37,426 nt of DNA, taken from NCBI GenBank assembly GCA_947178095.1, contig CAMWWZ010000014.1, positions 1 through 37,426 on the forward strand. Reading direction: 5' to 3'. This document shows, in pieces, positions 9,540 to 17,595 of this stretch (positions within the stretch are counted from its first letter, which is position 1; every line of letters starts with the position of its first letter). Both the position numbers and the translations under genes were made by a program. This DNA comes from an uncultured Treponema sp. Lineage in GTDB: Bacteria; Spirochaetota; Spirochaetia; Treponematales; Treponemataceae. The notes under the pieces are model-generated. The model made no database searches. It saw nothing but the letters and a program-made list of their open reading frames with translations, and was not told where the DNA came from.

Positions 9540-10022
9540 TTATAAAACCAAATCGCACACAACCGCGCCGCACGCTCGCACCAAATCCATAGGCGCAATG
9601 CAAATCTGCTCGCCGCGAACGCCCGCACTTATGTGAATTTTTTCGTGTTCCATCGCGCTTGAATCGATGAAAGTGCGGAATTGCTTTTTCATTCCCAAAG
9701 GAGAACATCCGCCGCGAACGTAGCCTGTGAGCGCGAGCAACTCTTCGCTTTTTACCGGAGCAATTTCTTTTGCGCCTGAAATGGAGCGAGCCTTTTTCAA
9801 ATTGATTTCGTGAATTGCGCTTTGCAAAAAAACGCAGATTTCTTTTGAATCGGTGCGCATTACGATTGTCTTGAAAACGCAGCTCGGATCTATGCCGAGT
9901 TTTTGCGCAGTCATTTCCGCCGCGCCCTTTGCAAGCGCGTGTTCGCCGTCGTCATCGTAAGAAAGAGTGGTGTACGGAATTTTGAGTTTTTCCAAAATGC
10001 GCATCGCGTTCGTTTTTTTCAT
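9540..10022 (-). CDS. YbaK/EbsC-family aminoacyl-tRNA deacylase
   Basis: The product of 160 aa belongs to the YbaK/ProX editing family, which hydrolyses mischarged tRNA (Cys-tRNAPro in YbaK itself). The family signature is visible: an internal VFKTIVMRTD strand, a KSEELLALTGYVRGGCSPLG block with the conserved GG-x-SP, and a closing DLVRACGAVVCDL. A longer reading frame reaches 10127, but the promoter at 10033-10061 places transcription start near 10026. The ATG at 10022 (MKKTNAMRIL) is therefore the best start, with almost no leader. Specificity cannot be read from the sequence. Confidence 0.87.
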   Translation of the reverse strand: MKKTNAMRILEKLKIPYTTLSYDDDGEHALAKGAAEMTAQKLGIDPSCVFKTIVMRTDSKEICVFLQSAIHEINLKKARSISGAKEIAPVKSEELLALTGYVRGGCSPLGMKKQFRTFIDSSAMEHEKIHISAGVRGEQICIAPMDLVRACGAVVCDLVL

Positions 10023-10032
10023 GATGAAATTC

Positions 10033-10061
10033 ATTGTAACATTTTTTTCGAAAATTTCCAA
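10033..10061 (-). promoter_or_regulatory. Promoter of the ybaK-like gene
   Basis: On the minus strand TTGGAA (10061-10056), a 17-nt spacer and TACAAT (10038-10033) form a good promoter. The expected transcription start falls about 4 nt before the ATG at 10022, leaving no room for a ribosome-binding site. Confidence 0.7.
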
Positions 10062-10202
10062 GTGGACGCGCGAATGAAAAATAAATTTGACATTCGAAAA
10101 ATTCCGCATTAAAATATTTTCATTCAAAATTGCAAAAAATGCAATTTCATTTTGCTTGCGAATTTTTCAAAAATTGCGCACGCCGTTTTTGCGATTTGTA
10201 TA

Positions 10203-10249
10203 TTGACAAATTTGGTAACTTAATGTAAACTATAATTAGTTATAACTAA
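10203..10249 (+). promoter_or_regulatory. Promoter and palindromic operator of the methyltransferase-hydrolase operon
   Basis: TTGACA (10203-10208), 17 nt and TAAACT (10226-10231) form a likely promoter. A perfect 14-nt palindrome TTAGTTATAACTAA (10236-10249) sits over the expected start site, and ACTATAA motifs flank it on both sides. This is the usual position for a repressor, but no regulator gene is adjacent. AAGGAGA follows at 10254-10260. Confidence 0.65.
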
Positions 10250-10265
10250 CTATAAGGAGAAAAAA

Positions 10266-10934
10266 ATGGGCGATGTAAAATCAGCATACAAAAAATTGGG
10301 CAAAGGCAATTTTTATGACGGAATGATAACAAGCACGACATTTTTAGGCTCGCTAGTAAACCGCTTGGTGTGGCGAATGAACAAAAGTGAAAACAGAGAA
10401 TATCTTGAAAAATCGTTGTCGCCGATTGCCGAGGATTTTTGCGGAAGGTTGCTCGAAGTGCCTGTCGGAACGGGAATCCTGACAATGCCGCTTTACAAAA
10501 AACTCAAAAAGGCGGATATCGTCTGCCTTGATTATTCTGCCGAAATGATGGCGCGCGCGAAAAGCCGCGCTGATGAAATGGAAATAGAAAACGTAAAATT
10601 CATGCAGGGCGATGTCGGTAAGCTGCCGTTTGACAATGAAAGTTTTGACATCGTTTTGTCCTTGAACGGCTTTCACGCTTTTCCCGACAAAGACGCGGCG
10701 TATTCCGAAACGCATCGCGTCCTGAAAAAAGGCGGCATTTTGTGCGGCTGTTTTGCCGTTGTCGGCGAAAGCAAGCGCACGGATTGGTTTCTCACAAAGC
10801 CTTATGTAAAAATGGGCTATTTGACGCCGCCGTTTGAAACAAAGGAAAGCCTTGAAAAGCGGCTGAAATCAATGTATTCGGAAGCGCAAATCGAAATTGT
10901 AAAATCAATGGCGTGCTTTCGCTGCGTAAAATGA
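10266..10934 (+). CDS. Class I SAM-dependent methyltransferase (UbiE-like)
   Basis: The protein (222 aa) carries the class I methyltransferase motifs: LLEVPVGTGILTMPLY (SAM-binding motif I, about 62-77), VCLDYSAEMMARAK (acidic end of strand 2), FMQGDVGKLPFDNESFDIVLS (motifs II/III) and LKKGGILCGCFAV. These place it in the UbiE/small-molecule group, but the substrate is not evident. The ATG follows a strong AAGGAGA site. The next gene starts about 10 nt after the stop and forms an operon with it. Compared with neighbours, the coding sequence has fewer AAAAAATT runs, and both genes resemble Firmicutes cassettes, so recent acquisition is plausible. Confidence 0.87.
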   Translation: MGDVKSAYKKLGKGNFYDGMITSTTFLGSLVNRLVWRMNKSENREYLEKSLSPIAEDFCGRLLEVPVGTGILTMPLYKKLKKADIVCLDYSAEMMARAKSRADEMEIENVKFMQGDVGKLPFDNESFDIVLSLNGFHAFPDKDAAYSETHRVLKKGGILCGCFAVVGESKRTDWFLTKPYVKMGYLTPPFETKESLEKRLKSMYSEAQIEIVKSMACFRCVK

Positions 10935-10944
10935 GGTGTCGGTC

Positions 10945-12123
10945 GTGGAAAAATACGATATAAATACAAAAATTGAATTTAAGACAGGCGTGTACAAATT
11001 AAACGACAATGCGAATTTTGATTTTCAGCTGAACCGCGTCATAAATTGGGACGGAGGACGCTATGAGGATGTTGCGGAAATATCTCACCGCATACACGAC
11101 AGCGCGGATTGGAAACGCGAGCTTATCGCCCTTGGTGACAAGGCTGTGGCGGAAAATCGCATTGAAAACGCGATTGCCTATTATCGCATGAGCGAATTTT
11201 TTATGTATGACGGCGACAGCGATAAAAAGAAATATTATGAGAAAGCCACAAAGATGTTCTATGAATATTTTGAGGATTTTTTCAAGGGCGATAATCCCGT
11301 CGTTACACAATACAGCGTTCCGTATGAAAATGTGTGTCTGCCCGTTATGCGCGTAAAGCCCAATGCGGAAAACAAAGGAACGATTCTTTTGCACGGCGGA
11401 AACGACAGCTATTTTGAGGAATTTTTCTTCCCCATGCTGTATCTGCGCGAAAAAGGCTATGAAGTATATATGTTTGAAGGGCCGGGGCAAGGCGGAGTGA
11501 TTCGCCTGCAAGACAAACATTTTACGCACGAATGGGAAAAACCCGTCAAAGCGATATTGGATTATTTTCATTTGGACGACGTAACGATTGTCGGCGCATC
11601 GCTTGGCGGCTATCTTGCGCCGCGCGCGGCCGCGTTTGACACGCGCATTAAAAGGGTCGTCGCTTGGTCTGTGTTTCCCTGTTTTATGGACGTTATTATG
11701 GGAGTCATGTCGCCCGCTGCGCAAAGGCTGCTAGGCGTTTTAATAAAACTGAAATGTCGCGCCGTCATAAACGCGCTGTTCAATAGAGCGGCAAAAAAAG
11801 ATCCGACTATTGATTGGGGATTAAAACACGGTTGCTATGCTTACGAAGCAAAGGACGCTTACGGCTACGCAAAAAAACTGATGTTTTACGATTTGTCGCC
11901 CGTCGCCGAAAAAATAACGCAGGACATTTTAATTCTCGGCGCAAATCAAGATCATTTTATAAACTACAAAATGATTGGCAAAGAAATAAATATGCTCAAA
12001 AATGTGCGTTCCCTTACATTCAGATTGATGACGGACAAAGAGCATGCGCAAAATCACTGCAACTGCGGCAATTCAAAATTAGTCTTTGACACAATCTGCA
12101 ATTGGATTGAAATGTGCAATTAA
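10945..12123 (+). CDS. Alpha/beta hydrolase
   Basis: The product is a serine hydrolase of about 392 aa. An N-terminal helical region (about 1-125, AIAYYRMSEFFMYDGDSDKKKYY) precedes the hydrolase fold: oxyanion strand GTILLHGGNDSYFEEF, nucleophile elbow GASLGG (Ser near 219), acid strand ILILGANQDHF, and a C-terminal EHAQNHCNCGNS block that should contain the catalytic His. This domain order is seen in FrsA-like esterases and related Firmicutes hydrolases. The GTG at 10945 is preferred because AGGTG sits 6 nt upstream; a GTG at 10936 is also possible. It probably acts with the co-transcribed methyltransferase on a common substrate, which is unknown. Confidence 0.82.
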   Translation: MEKYDINTKIEFKTGVYKLNDNANFDFQLNRVINWDGGRYEDVAEISHRIHDSADWKRELIALGDKAVAENRIENAIAYYRMSEFFMYDGDSDKKKYYEKATKMFYEYFEDFFKGDNPVVTQYSVPYENVCLPVMRVKPNAENKGTILLHGGNDSYFEEFFFPMLYLREKGYEVYMFEGPGQGGVIRLQDKHFTHEWEKPVKAILDYFHLDDVTIVGASLGGYLAPRAAAFDTRIKRVVAWSVFPCFMDVIMGVMSPAAQRLLGVLIKLKCRAVINALFNRAAKKDPTIDWGLKHGCYAYEAKDAYGYAKKLMFYDLSPVAEKITQDILILGANQDHFINYKMIGKEINMLKNVRSLTFRLMTDKEHAQNHCNCGNSKLVFDTICNWIEMCN

Positions 12124-12137
12124 TAGGGAGAAAAAAC

Positions 12138-12156
12138 TTGACAGGTGAATGTCATA
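12138..12156 (+). promoter_or_regulatory. GACA-N6-TGTC palindrome, site A
   Basis: TTGACAGGTGAATGTCATA is identical to site C at 25346-25364 upstream of the intact acetyltransferase gene. It now precedes only a truncated remnant of that gene. Confidence 0.6.
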
Positions 12157-12185
12157 TTTGCATTTTTGAATGAGGGAGGAATGTT

Positions 12186-12263
12186 GTGAAGCGCATAGAA
12201 ATTATCACGGAACGCTTGATTCTGAAGCCGTTGGGAACTGAGCATTTTCAAACGGCAAAATAA
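12186..12263 (+). pseudogene. Truncated copy of the GNAT acetyltransferase gene
   Basis: From GTG the reading frame gives the first 25 residues of the acetyltransferase encoded at 25394 (KRIEIITERLILKPLGTEHF...) and then stops at TAA (12261-12263), where the intact gene has GAA. Similarity extends upstream through the ribosome-binding region and the operator (12134-12263 against 25342-25471) with few changes, and ends just after the stop. This is a duplicated 5' fragment without the catalytic domain. Confidence 0.85.
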
Positions 12264-12299
12264 TATTAATTTTGTTTTAAATTCAAAGGATTTATATAA

Positions 12300-13022
12300 A
12301 TGAACAAAAAAGCAATATTAAAAACAATCCTAATATTTTTCATAGAATCCCTAATTGTTTTTTCAATTATTTCTCTCATATTGATTCTGACAATTATGGT
12401 TCCTCTTGTTTCTGGCGCAAACAGAGGGCAGAAGAAAAGAAATAATATTGTGAAAGAAATCATGTTATGCGAGGCCGTCAAATCCATAGACGATATTTAT
12501 AGTTATGATGATTGGGGAGAAAAATGGTATACGGTGTATCTGTCTTTTAATGACGGTTCCAAAATGCGTTTGGAAGACGTGGATTATAACAAAAGCGTTA
12601 TAAAAAATGGAGAGCCTGAACGGATAAAAACAGAGGATTTGCACTTTGGTTCGCTGGACATAATCAACGACTACGCGCCTCGAAGATTTGTATTTGATTC
12701 TTCAAAGCCAACGCCTAATGATTGTTATATTTTAGAAATAAACAATTCACATAAACAGTTTGCAGGAAGCATTCTGAACACGCTGTACGAAGATTGCAGC
12801 GTCCGTTTTTTACTGGACAACTACAGCGAAATAATAGAAGCGTACAACGCTTTTCCGGAAATGCCGGGCGAATTTTGTGATGAAAAGAAGAATTTCAAAA
12901 AATACGACATTCCGGAATTCCAAGAAGAAAAAGGCGATGTCGTCATAAGAATAAAGGGCGGACGCTGGCATTGGCCGGGATATATTCATCATTCATACAC
13001 ACGTGATGACGACAAATTGTAA
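12300..13022 (+). CDS. Membrane-anchored protein of unknown function
   Basis: I do not recognise a family. The 240-aa product has a lysine-rich start and one long hydrophobic segment (about residues 7-38, ILIFFIESLIVFSIISLILI), then a soluble region with mixed strands and helices and no obvious catalytic motif. The ATG follows an AAAGGAT site. The second half contains an acidic, aromatic region (DVVIRIKGGRWHWPGYIHHS). It is codirectional with the hydrolase cassette but separated from it by the acetyltransferase remnant, and its base composition is more AT-rich than that of the galE or pncB genes. It may be part of an acquired segment. Confidence 0.7.
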   Translation: MNKKAILKTILIFFIESLIVFSIISLILILTIMVPLVSGANRGQKKRNNIVKEIMLCEAVKSIDDIYSYDDWGEKWYTVYLSFNDGSKMRLEDVDYNKSVIKNGEPERIKTEDLHFGSLDIINDYAPRRFVFDSSKPTPNDCYILEINNSHKQFAGSILNTLYEDCSVRFLLDNYSEIIEAYNAFPEMPGEFCDEKKNFKKYDIPEFQEEKGDVVIRIKGGRWHWPGYIHHSYTRDDDKL

Positions 13023-13029
13023 AACCAAT

Positions 13030-13119
13030 TTTGCCAATTTTATTTCCGGGATTTTTTTCAATCTCGCGCGGCTCGCATTTTCATTCGCTTTGCCAATTTT
13101 ATTTCCGTGATTTTTTCAA
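13030..13119. repeat. Short direct repeat in intergenic DNA
   Basis: TTTGCCAATTTTATTTCCG followed by a T run and CAA occurs at 13030-13061 and again at 13089-13119. The repeats lie between two convergent genes. No gene is visible here. Confidence 0.65.
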
Positions 13120-13132
13120 CGCTTTCTAAAGC

Positions 13133-14353
13133 CTACATTTCGTTGTGCTCGAGCCGCCATGCGATCGCGCGTTTTAGATAATGAATGTAGGCGGGATCTT
13201 TGCACATATTTTTTCCCTCGGCGTCGGAAAGTTTCGCCACAGGTCCATTGTTGCATTCCGTCACTTTCATCACAATGTTGAGCGGCGGAACGCGCGTGTC
13301 GTTTGCGATGTAAGTTCCGATTCCGAACGCCACTCGAACTTTGTCCTTGAATTCATTGTAAAGCCGCGTCGCCTTTTCAAAATTCAAACTGTCGCTGAAC
13401 AAAAAAGTTTTCGTCTTCGGATCGATTCCGAGCGACTTGTAATGCGCGATGATTTTTTCCGCCCATTCATAAGGGTCGCCCGAATCGTGCCGAACTCCGC
13501 TGAAAAGCGTGGCATACGTTTTGCGGAAGTCGCGCAAAAAAACGTCCGTGCCCACAGTGTCCGTGAGTGCGATTCCGTTCAGCACGCCGTATTCCTGCAC
13601 CCAGGATTCAAGCATGTACCAATTCGAATACGCGGGATTGTGCTTGCGATTTCCCTGGCCAACGCATTGAACATATTCGTGCGCCATCGTGCCGATCGGT
13701 TTTACGCCGAGCTTTTTCGCGAGGAAAACATTGCTCGTTCCAATGAAATTGGAATCTTTGAAGCCAAATTTTTTTTGCGCTTCGACAAGTTCGCGAATCA
13801 CGAATTCTTGCGCCTGCGCGCTCAATCTTCGTCGCATTCCGAATTCGGAAAATTGTCCAATCGTAAAAATTCCATCGACAAGATTTTTCGTCTTGGTTTT
13901 CGCGCGCTCGACAAAATCCGAAAAAAGCGAATCGTAATCTTGCGTCATCCGAAAATAAACTTCGTTCACAATTGCGAGCGTGGGAATTTCATAGAACGAA
14001 GTGTTGAGCCAAGTGCCCGAAGTTTCGATGAAAAGTCCGCGCTCATCTTCGCACGGCTCGATTTTGAAATCTTCAAAACGCGGATGCCAAAGCCGCAAAA
14101 AATCGACGTAATCGCGTTTTATCCATTCGATGTTTTTTAGATAATCAAGCTCGTCTTCGGAAAAACGCAAGTCGCAGTACATCCGGATTTGCTCGCGAAT
14201 TTCCTGAATCATTTGCGGCGAAAATTTCACGTCGTCGTTTCGGCATTTAAAATTCCAAACCGTCGTGTAGCTCGGGAATTGATGATAAATCGCCTGTCCC
14301 ATGCTGAATTTGTACATGTCCGTTTCGAGAAGGCTTGTTATGATTTGGCGCAT
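13133..14353 (-). CDS. pncB: Nicotinate phosphoribosyltransferase
   Basis: This enzyme joins nicotinate to PRPP to give nicotinate mononucleotide, the entry step of NAD salvage. The 406-aa length is normal. Diagnostic stretches are LLETDMYKFSMGQA at the N-terminus, the phosphorylatable His in PIGTMAHEYVQ (H225), and the PRPP-side motif SGVRHDSGDP followed by KTFLFSDSLNF. The ATG is supported by CGGAGGAAAA immediately upstream. The HEPN gene upstream ends 16 nt inside this gene, so the two are read from one transcript and pncB may depend partly on the HEPN/MNT promoter. Confidence 0.96.
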   Translation of the reverse strand: MRQIITSLLETDMYKFSMGQAIYHQFPSYTTVWNFKCRNDDVKFSPQMIQEIREQIRMYCDLRFSEDELDYLKNIEWIKRDYVDFLRLWHPRFEDFKIEPCEDERGLFIETSGTWLNTSFYEIPTLAIVNEVYFRMTQDYDSLFSDFVERAKTKTKNLVDGIFTIGQFSEFGMRRRLSAQAQEFVIRELVEAQKKFGFKDSNFIGTSNVFLAKKLGVKPIGTMAHEYVQCVGQGNRKHNPAYSNWYMLESWVQEYGVLNGIALTDTVGTDVFLRDFRKTYATLFSGVRHDSGDPYEWAEKIIAHYKSLGIDPKTKTFLFSDSLNFEKATRLYNEFKDKVRVAFGIGTYIANDTRVPPLNIVMKVTECNNGPVAKLSDAEGKNMCKDPAYIHYLKRAIAWRLEHNEM

Positions 14354-14763
14354 TTTTCCTCCGTGAAAATTTCGATTTTCAATTTGACTTGAATGAAATC
14401 CAAAATTGATTGCGCATCGTGCAAAGCAAGATGCATATCATTTTCTTCAATTTCTATTGAAAACGGGTAACGTTGTTGAACTGCATAGTCGGTCAGTCGC
14501 GAGCATTCAACTAAAATATTTTTAAAGCTTGGTTCAACCGTTGAACATTTTTCAAGCAGAATTCCCAAATCATGAGTTTTTATAATTGTGATGTTTTTGG
14601 CAACCATAAATGCTTTGATGGCTTTTTCCGCCGCTTGCTGGCAATGAAAACAAATTATTTCAATAGGCACAGGTTTCATCGAAAGAAGAAAATTCGCAGA
14701 ATCCAAATCGTGTTTCGCATAAGTAAGCCATTCTTTCGGATTGCCATAGATTTGTTCAGGCAA
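14338..14763 (-). CDS. HEPN-domain protein (partner of MNT nucleotidyltransferase)
   Basis: The product of about 141 aa has the PF05168-type HEPN pattern: WLTYAKHDLDSANFLL, CFHCQQAAEKAIKAFMV, TIIKTHDLGILL and a C-terminal helix ALHDAQSILDFI. HEPN proteins next to minimal nucleotidyltransferases form toxin-antitoxin-like pairs, with HEPN as RNase toxin in studied cases. The R-x4-6-H RNase motif is not clear here (the Arg in QQRYPFS lacks a His at the expected spacing), so activity is uncertain, as in the HI0074 group. The TTG at 14763 is preferred because AAGGAG lies just upstream. A longer TTG start at 14796 is possible. It overlaps the MNT gene by 8 nt and pncB by 16 nt. Confidence 0.85.
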   Translation of the reverse strand: MPEQIYGNPKEWLTYAKHDLDSANFLLSMKPVPIEIICFHCQQAAEKAIKAFMVAKNITIIKTHDLGILLEKCSTVEPSFKNILVECSRLTDYAVQQRYPFSIEIEENDMHLALHDAQSILDFIQVKLKIEIFTEEKCAKS

Positions 14764-15076
14764 TTTTAACTCCTTTTGTAAAAACTTCGTTTTCAATCAA
14801 AGCGCGATTTTTTTTCCGCTTTTCAAAATTGCTGTAATTTCCCACGAGCAAATCCACGGGACGTTTTTGATGCGGCATTATCGCAAGGCGCAATTTTTGT
14901 GTCGCCAAAAGAGGGCGCAAAGTGCCATCCGGAATCACGACGTAAATGTCAAAGTCGCTCTGCGTATTCGGCGTGCCATAAGCGAACGAGCCAAAAAGAT
15001 AAATTGCATTTGTGTCAATGCTGTTTTTTATCGCGTCAACCAAAATGTCAAGTTCCGCTTTTTCCTCCGAAGTCAT
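14756..15076 (-). CDS. MNT-type nucleotidyltransferase (HEPN partner)
   Basis: This is a small (106 aa) minimal nucleotidyltransferase. The polymerase-beta-like signature is intact: G29-S30 in YLFGSFAYG, then D41 and D43 in SDFDIYV, and a third acidic residue in RPVDLLV (D75). In characterised HEPN/MNT modules the MNT protein modifies and neutralises the HEPN toxin, for example by AMPylation. The gene precedes and overlaps its HEPN partner. The promoter ends 6 nt before the ATG without a ribosome-binding site, so the antitoxin would be made from a leaderless mRNA while the HEPN start has its own AAGGAG. Confidence 0.88.
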   Translation of the reverse strand: MTSEEKAELDILVDAIKNSIDTNAIYLFGSFAYGTPNTQSDFDIYVVIPDGTLRPLLATQKLRLAIMPHQKRPVDLLVGNYSNFEKRKKNRALIENEVFTKGVKIA

Positions 15077-15082
15077 AATTTA

Positions 15083-15140
15083 ATTTTATCATTCTTTGCG
15101 GAATTTTTCAATTGAATTTTTTTGCGACCTGCATTATAAT
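15083..15140. promoter_or_regulatory. Back-to-back divergent promoters for the MNT/HEPN and galE genes
   Basis: Leftward: TTGAAA (15111-15106), 17 nt, TAAAAT (15088-15083), then 6 nt to the MNT ATG. Rightward: TTGAAT (15112-15117), 17 nt, TATAAT (15135-15140). The two -35 boxes abut in the palindrome TTCAATTGAA (15107-15116), so RNA polymerase could occupy only one direction at a time. Confidence 0.75.
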
Positions 15141-15196
15141 ATTAATAATTTTCAATTTTGAAAAATTGTAGTTGAAATTTTTCTATAGGAGGCACT

Positions 15197-16174
15197 ATGA
15201 AAGTTTTGGTTATCGGCGGCGCGGGATATATCGGAAGCCACGTCGTAAAGGAATTGATGAAATGCGGCCATGCCGTCACGGTTTTCGACAACCTTTCGAG
15301 CGGCTTGCGGCAAAACCTGTTCAAGGAAAACGGTTTTATCCACGGCGACATTTTGATGAAGGAACAGCTCGACGCGGCGTTCGCAAAAGGATTCGACGCT
15401 TTCATTCATTTGGCGGCGTTCAAGGCTGCGGGCGAATCGATGATCGAGCCGGAAAAATATTCTTTGAACAACATCAACGGAACGCTCAACATTTTGAACA
15501 GCGCGGTGACTCACGGCTGCAAGCGAATGGTGTTTTCTTCAAGCGCGGCAGTTTTCGGCGAGCCGCAATATTTGCCGATTGACGAAGCGCATCCGAAAAA
15601 TCCCGAAAATTATTACGGCTTCACCAAACTCAAAATCGAAGAATTCATGGCGTGGTACGAAAAACTTCGCGGCCTCAAATTCGCTTCGCTCCGATATTTC
15701 AACGCGGCGGGCTACGACGTGGACGGCGTTCTCTACGGCCTCGAGCAGAATCCAGCGAATCTGCTTCCAATCATAATGGAAGTGGCTTGCGGAATGCGGC
15801 CGAAAATGAAAATCTTCGGAAACGACTACGACACTCGCGACGGAACTTGCATCCGCGACTACATTCACGTTTCGGATTTGGCGGTCGCGCATGTCAAGGC
15901 GTTGGAATACATCGCGAAAAATGACGAAAGCCTCACGGTGAATTTGGGCAGCGAAAAAGGAACGACCGTAACCGAAATGGTGGATGCCGCGCGCAAAATC
16001 ACAGGCAAGGAAATTCCTGCCGACTATGCAGAGCGACGCGCGGGCGATCCCGCAACTTTGGTGGCGAGCGCGAAATATGCCGCAGAAAAACTTGGTTGGA
16101 AAGCCGAGCACAGCGACATCGAAACTTTGCTCAAAACCACTTGGGACGCCTACAACAAATTTCTCAAAAAATAA
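15197..16174 (+). CDS. galE: UDP-glucose 4-epimerase
   Basis: The enzyme interconverts UDP-glucose and UDP-galactose using bound NAD. It is an extended SDR of 325 aa with the NAD-binding GGAGYIGS (7-14), DNLSSG after strand 2, the catalytic Ser in FSSSAAVFG, and YxxxK at Y140-K144 (YYGFTK). The C-terminal substrate region (NYLLP-equivalent NLLPIIMEV, GTCIRDYIHVSDL, AERRAGDP) is typical of GalE. The ATG has ATAGGAGG upstream, and the promoter at 15112-15140 leaves a leader of about 50 nt. It may supply galactose for surface glycans. The next gene is a separate M20 peptidase. Confidence 0.95.
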   Translation: MKVLVIGGAGYIGSHVVKELMKCGHAVTVFDNLSSGLRQNLFKENGFIHGDILMKEQLDAAFAKGFDAFIHLAAFKAAGESMIEPEKYSLNNINGTLNILNSAVTHGCKRMVFSSSAAVFGEPQYLPIDEAHPKNPENYYGFTKLKIEEFMAWYEKLRGLKFASLRYFNAAGYDVDGVLYGLEQNPANLLPIIMEVACGMRPKMKIFGNDYDTRDGTCIRDYIHVSDLAVAHVKALEYIAKNDESLTVNLGSEKGTTVTEMVDAARKITGKEIPADYAERRAGDPATLVASAKYAAEKLGWKAEHSDIETLLKTTWDAYNKFLKK

Positions 16175-16234
16175 ATTTCGTCCGCGTCAAGCAAATTGTT
16201 GCGGCGCGGACAATTTTAAAGCGAGGTGAAAATT

Positions 16235-17461
16235 ATGGATGTAGATTCGTTAAAAGAATTTATTGCCAAAAACGAAAGCGAATACATTTCGCTGCAAAAA
16301 ATTCTCACCTCGCACAAAGCGCTCGCGCCCGAAAACGGCGGCGACGGCGAGCTTGAAAAATGCCTGGCGTTGGAAAAATTTCTTCGCGAGCACGGCTTTG
16401 AAAATCTTGCCAGATTCGATTCTCCCGACGAGCGCGTGAGCGCGAAAATCCGCCCGAATCTTGTGGCAACAATTCCCGGAAAAAACGACGACTTTGCGAT
16501 TTGGGTGATCGCGCATTTGGACGTTGTTCCAGCGGGCGACTTGTCCGCATGGAAAACCGATCCGTGGCAAGCCACCGAAAAGGACGGAAAAATTTTCGGG
16601 CGCGGAGTGGAAGACAATCAGCAAGGATTGGTGAGCGCGTTTGCTGCGGCGTGGGCGTTCGTCAAAAACGGAATCGCGCCCGAGCACACTGTGAAATTGC
16701 TTTTTGCGGCGGACGAGGAAGTCGGAAGCAAGCACGGAATTTTTTTCCTTTTGAAAAAGCACAAAAAAATTTTTGGCAAGAACGATTTGTTCATCATTCC
16801 GGACGGCGGCGACAAAAAAGGCGAGACGCTTGAAATTGCGGAAAAAAATGTGCTTTGGCTGAAATTCGAAATCTTTGGAAAGCAGACGCACGGCTCGCGC
16901 CCCGACCAAGGAAAGAACGCCTGCCTTGCTTCGGCAAAGTTCACTTCGGATTTGTACGATGCGCTCCACAAAAAATTCAAAAAGCAAAATCCGCTTTTCT
17001 GTCCGCCGCGTTCAACGTTCGAGCCGACGATGCGCAAGGCAAATGTTGACGGCGTGAACATAATTCCCGGCAAGGAAGAATTTTATTTTGACTGCCGAAT
17101 AATTCCCGAGTACGGCTGCGACGAAGTTTTGCAGAGCGTGAAAGAAGTCGCGCAAAAGGCGCAAAACGAATTCGGCGTGAAGATAAAAATTTCGATTTTG
17201 CAAAAAGCGCAATCCCGCCCGACGAGCGCGAATTCCAAAGTCGTGCAAAAAATGAGCGCGGCCTTGAAAAAAGCGCACGGCATCCGCTCGCGGACAATCG
17301 GAATCGGCGGAGGCACGGTGGGCGCGGAACTCCGCAACAATGGATTTGATTGCGTTGTCTGGAGCACGCTTTGCGACACGGCCCACATGCCCAACGAATT
17401 TTGCGTCGTGAAAAATTTGGTGCGCGATGCGCAGACGCTTGCGGTTTTGTTCGGGGCGTAG
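16235..17461 (+). CDS. M20-family metallopeptidase
   Basis: The 408-aa protein is a zinc-dependent amidohydrolase of the M20 family (ArgE/DapE/PepV-like). Metal ligands are visible: VIAHLDVVP (His and Asp), GRGVEDNQQG (bridging Asp), AADEEVGS (catalytic Glu and ligand), IIPDGG, and a late His in CDTAHMPNE. The dimerisation lid (about 195-310) contains KQTHGSRPDQG. The specific substrate, whether dipeptide or acyl amino acid, is not clear. The ATG at 16235 is chosen over a GTG at 16226 because GAGG lies at the right distance. A strong terminator follows. Confidence 0.88.
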   Translation: MDVDSLKEFIAKNESEYISLQKILTSHKALAPENGGDGELEKCLALEKFLREHGFENLARFDSPDERVSAKIRPNLVATIPGKNDDFAIWVIAHLDVVPAGDLSAWKTDPWQATEKDGKIFGRGVEDNQQGLVSAFAAAWAFVKNGIAPEHTVKLLFAADEEVGSKHGIFFLLKKHKKIFGKNDLFIIPDGGDKKGETLEIAEKNVLWLKFEIFGKQTHGSRPDQGKNACLASAKFTSDLYDALHKKFKKQNPLFCPPRSTFEPTMRKANVDGVNIIPGKEEFYFDCRIIPEYGCDEVLQSVKEVAQKAQNEFGVKIKISILQKAQSRPTSANSKVVQKMSAALKKAHGIRSRTIGIGGGTVGAELRNNGFDCVVWSTLCDTAHMPNEFCVVKNLVRDAQTLAVLFGA

Positions 17462-17466
17462 GGAAA

Positions 17467-17502
17467 TAAAAAAGCCAACCTGCTCAAGGTTGACTTTTTT
17501 TA
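17467..17502 (+). terminator. Rho-independent terminator
   Basis: AGCCAACCT, a short loop and AGGTTGACT form a stem flanked by A-rich and T-rich runs (TTTTTTT), right after the M20 peptidase stop. The flanking A and T tracts would let it work in both directions. Confidence 0.85.
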
Positions 17503-17595
17503 AATGATAGAACTTAAGGTAAAGACTTAAGAAGCATCCTCCTCCAAATATAATTCCAATGTCCGATGAATGTCCTATTCATAAAGTTTCGTGTT

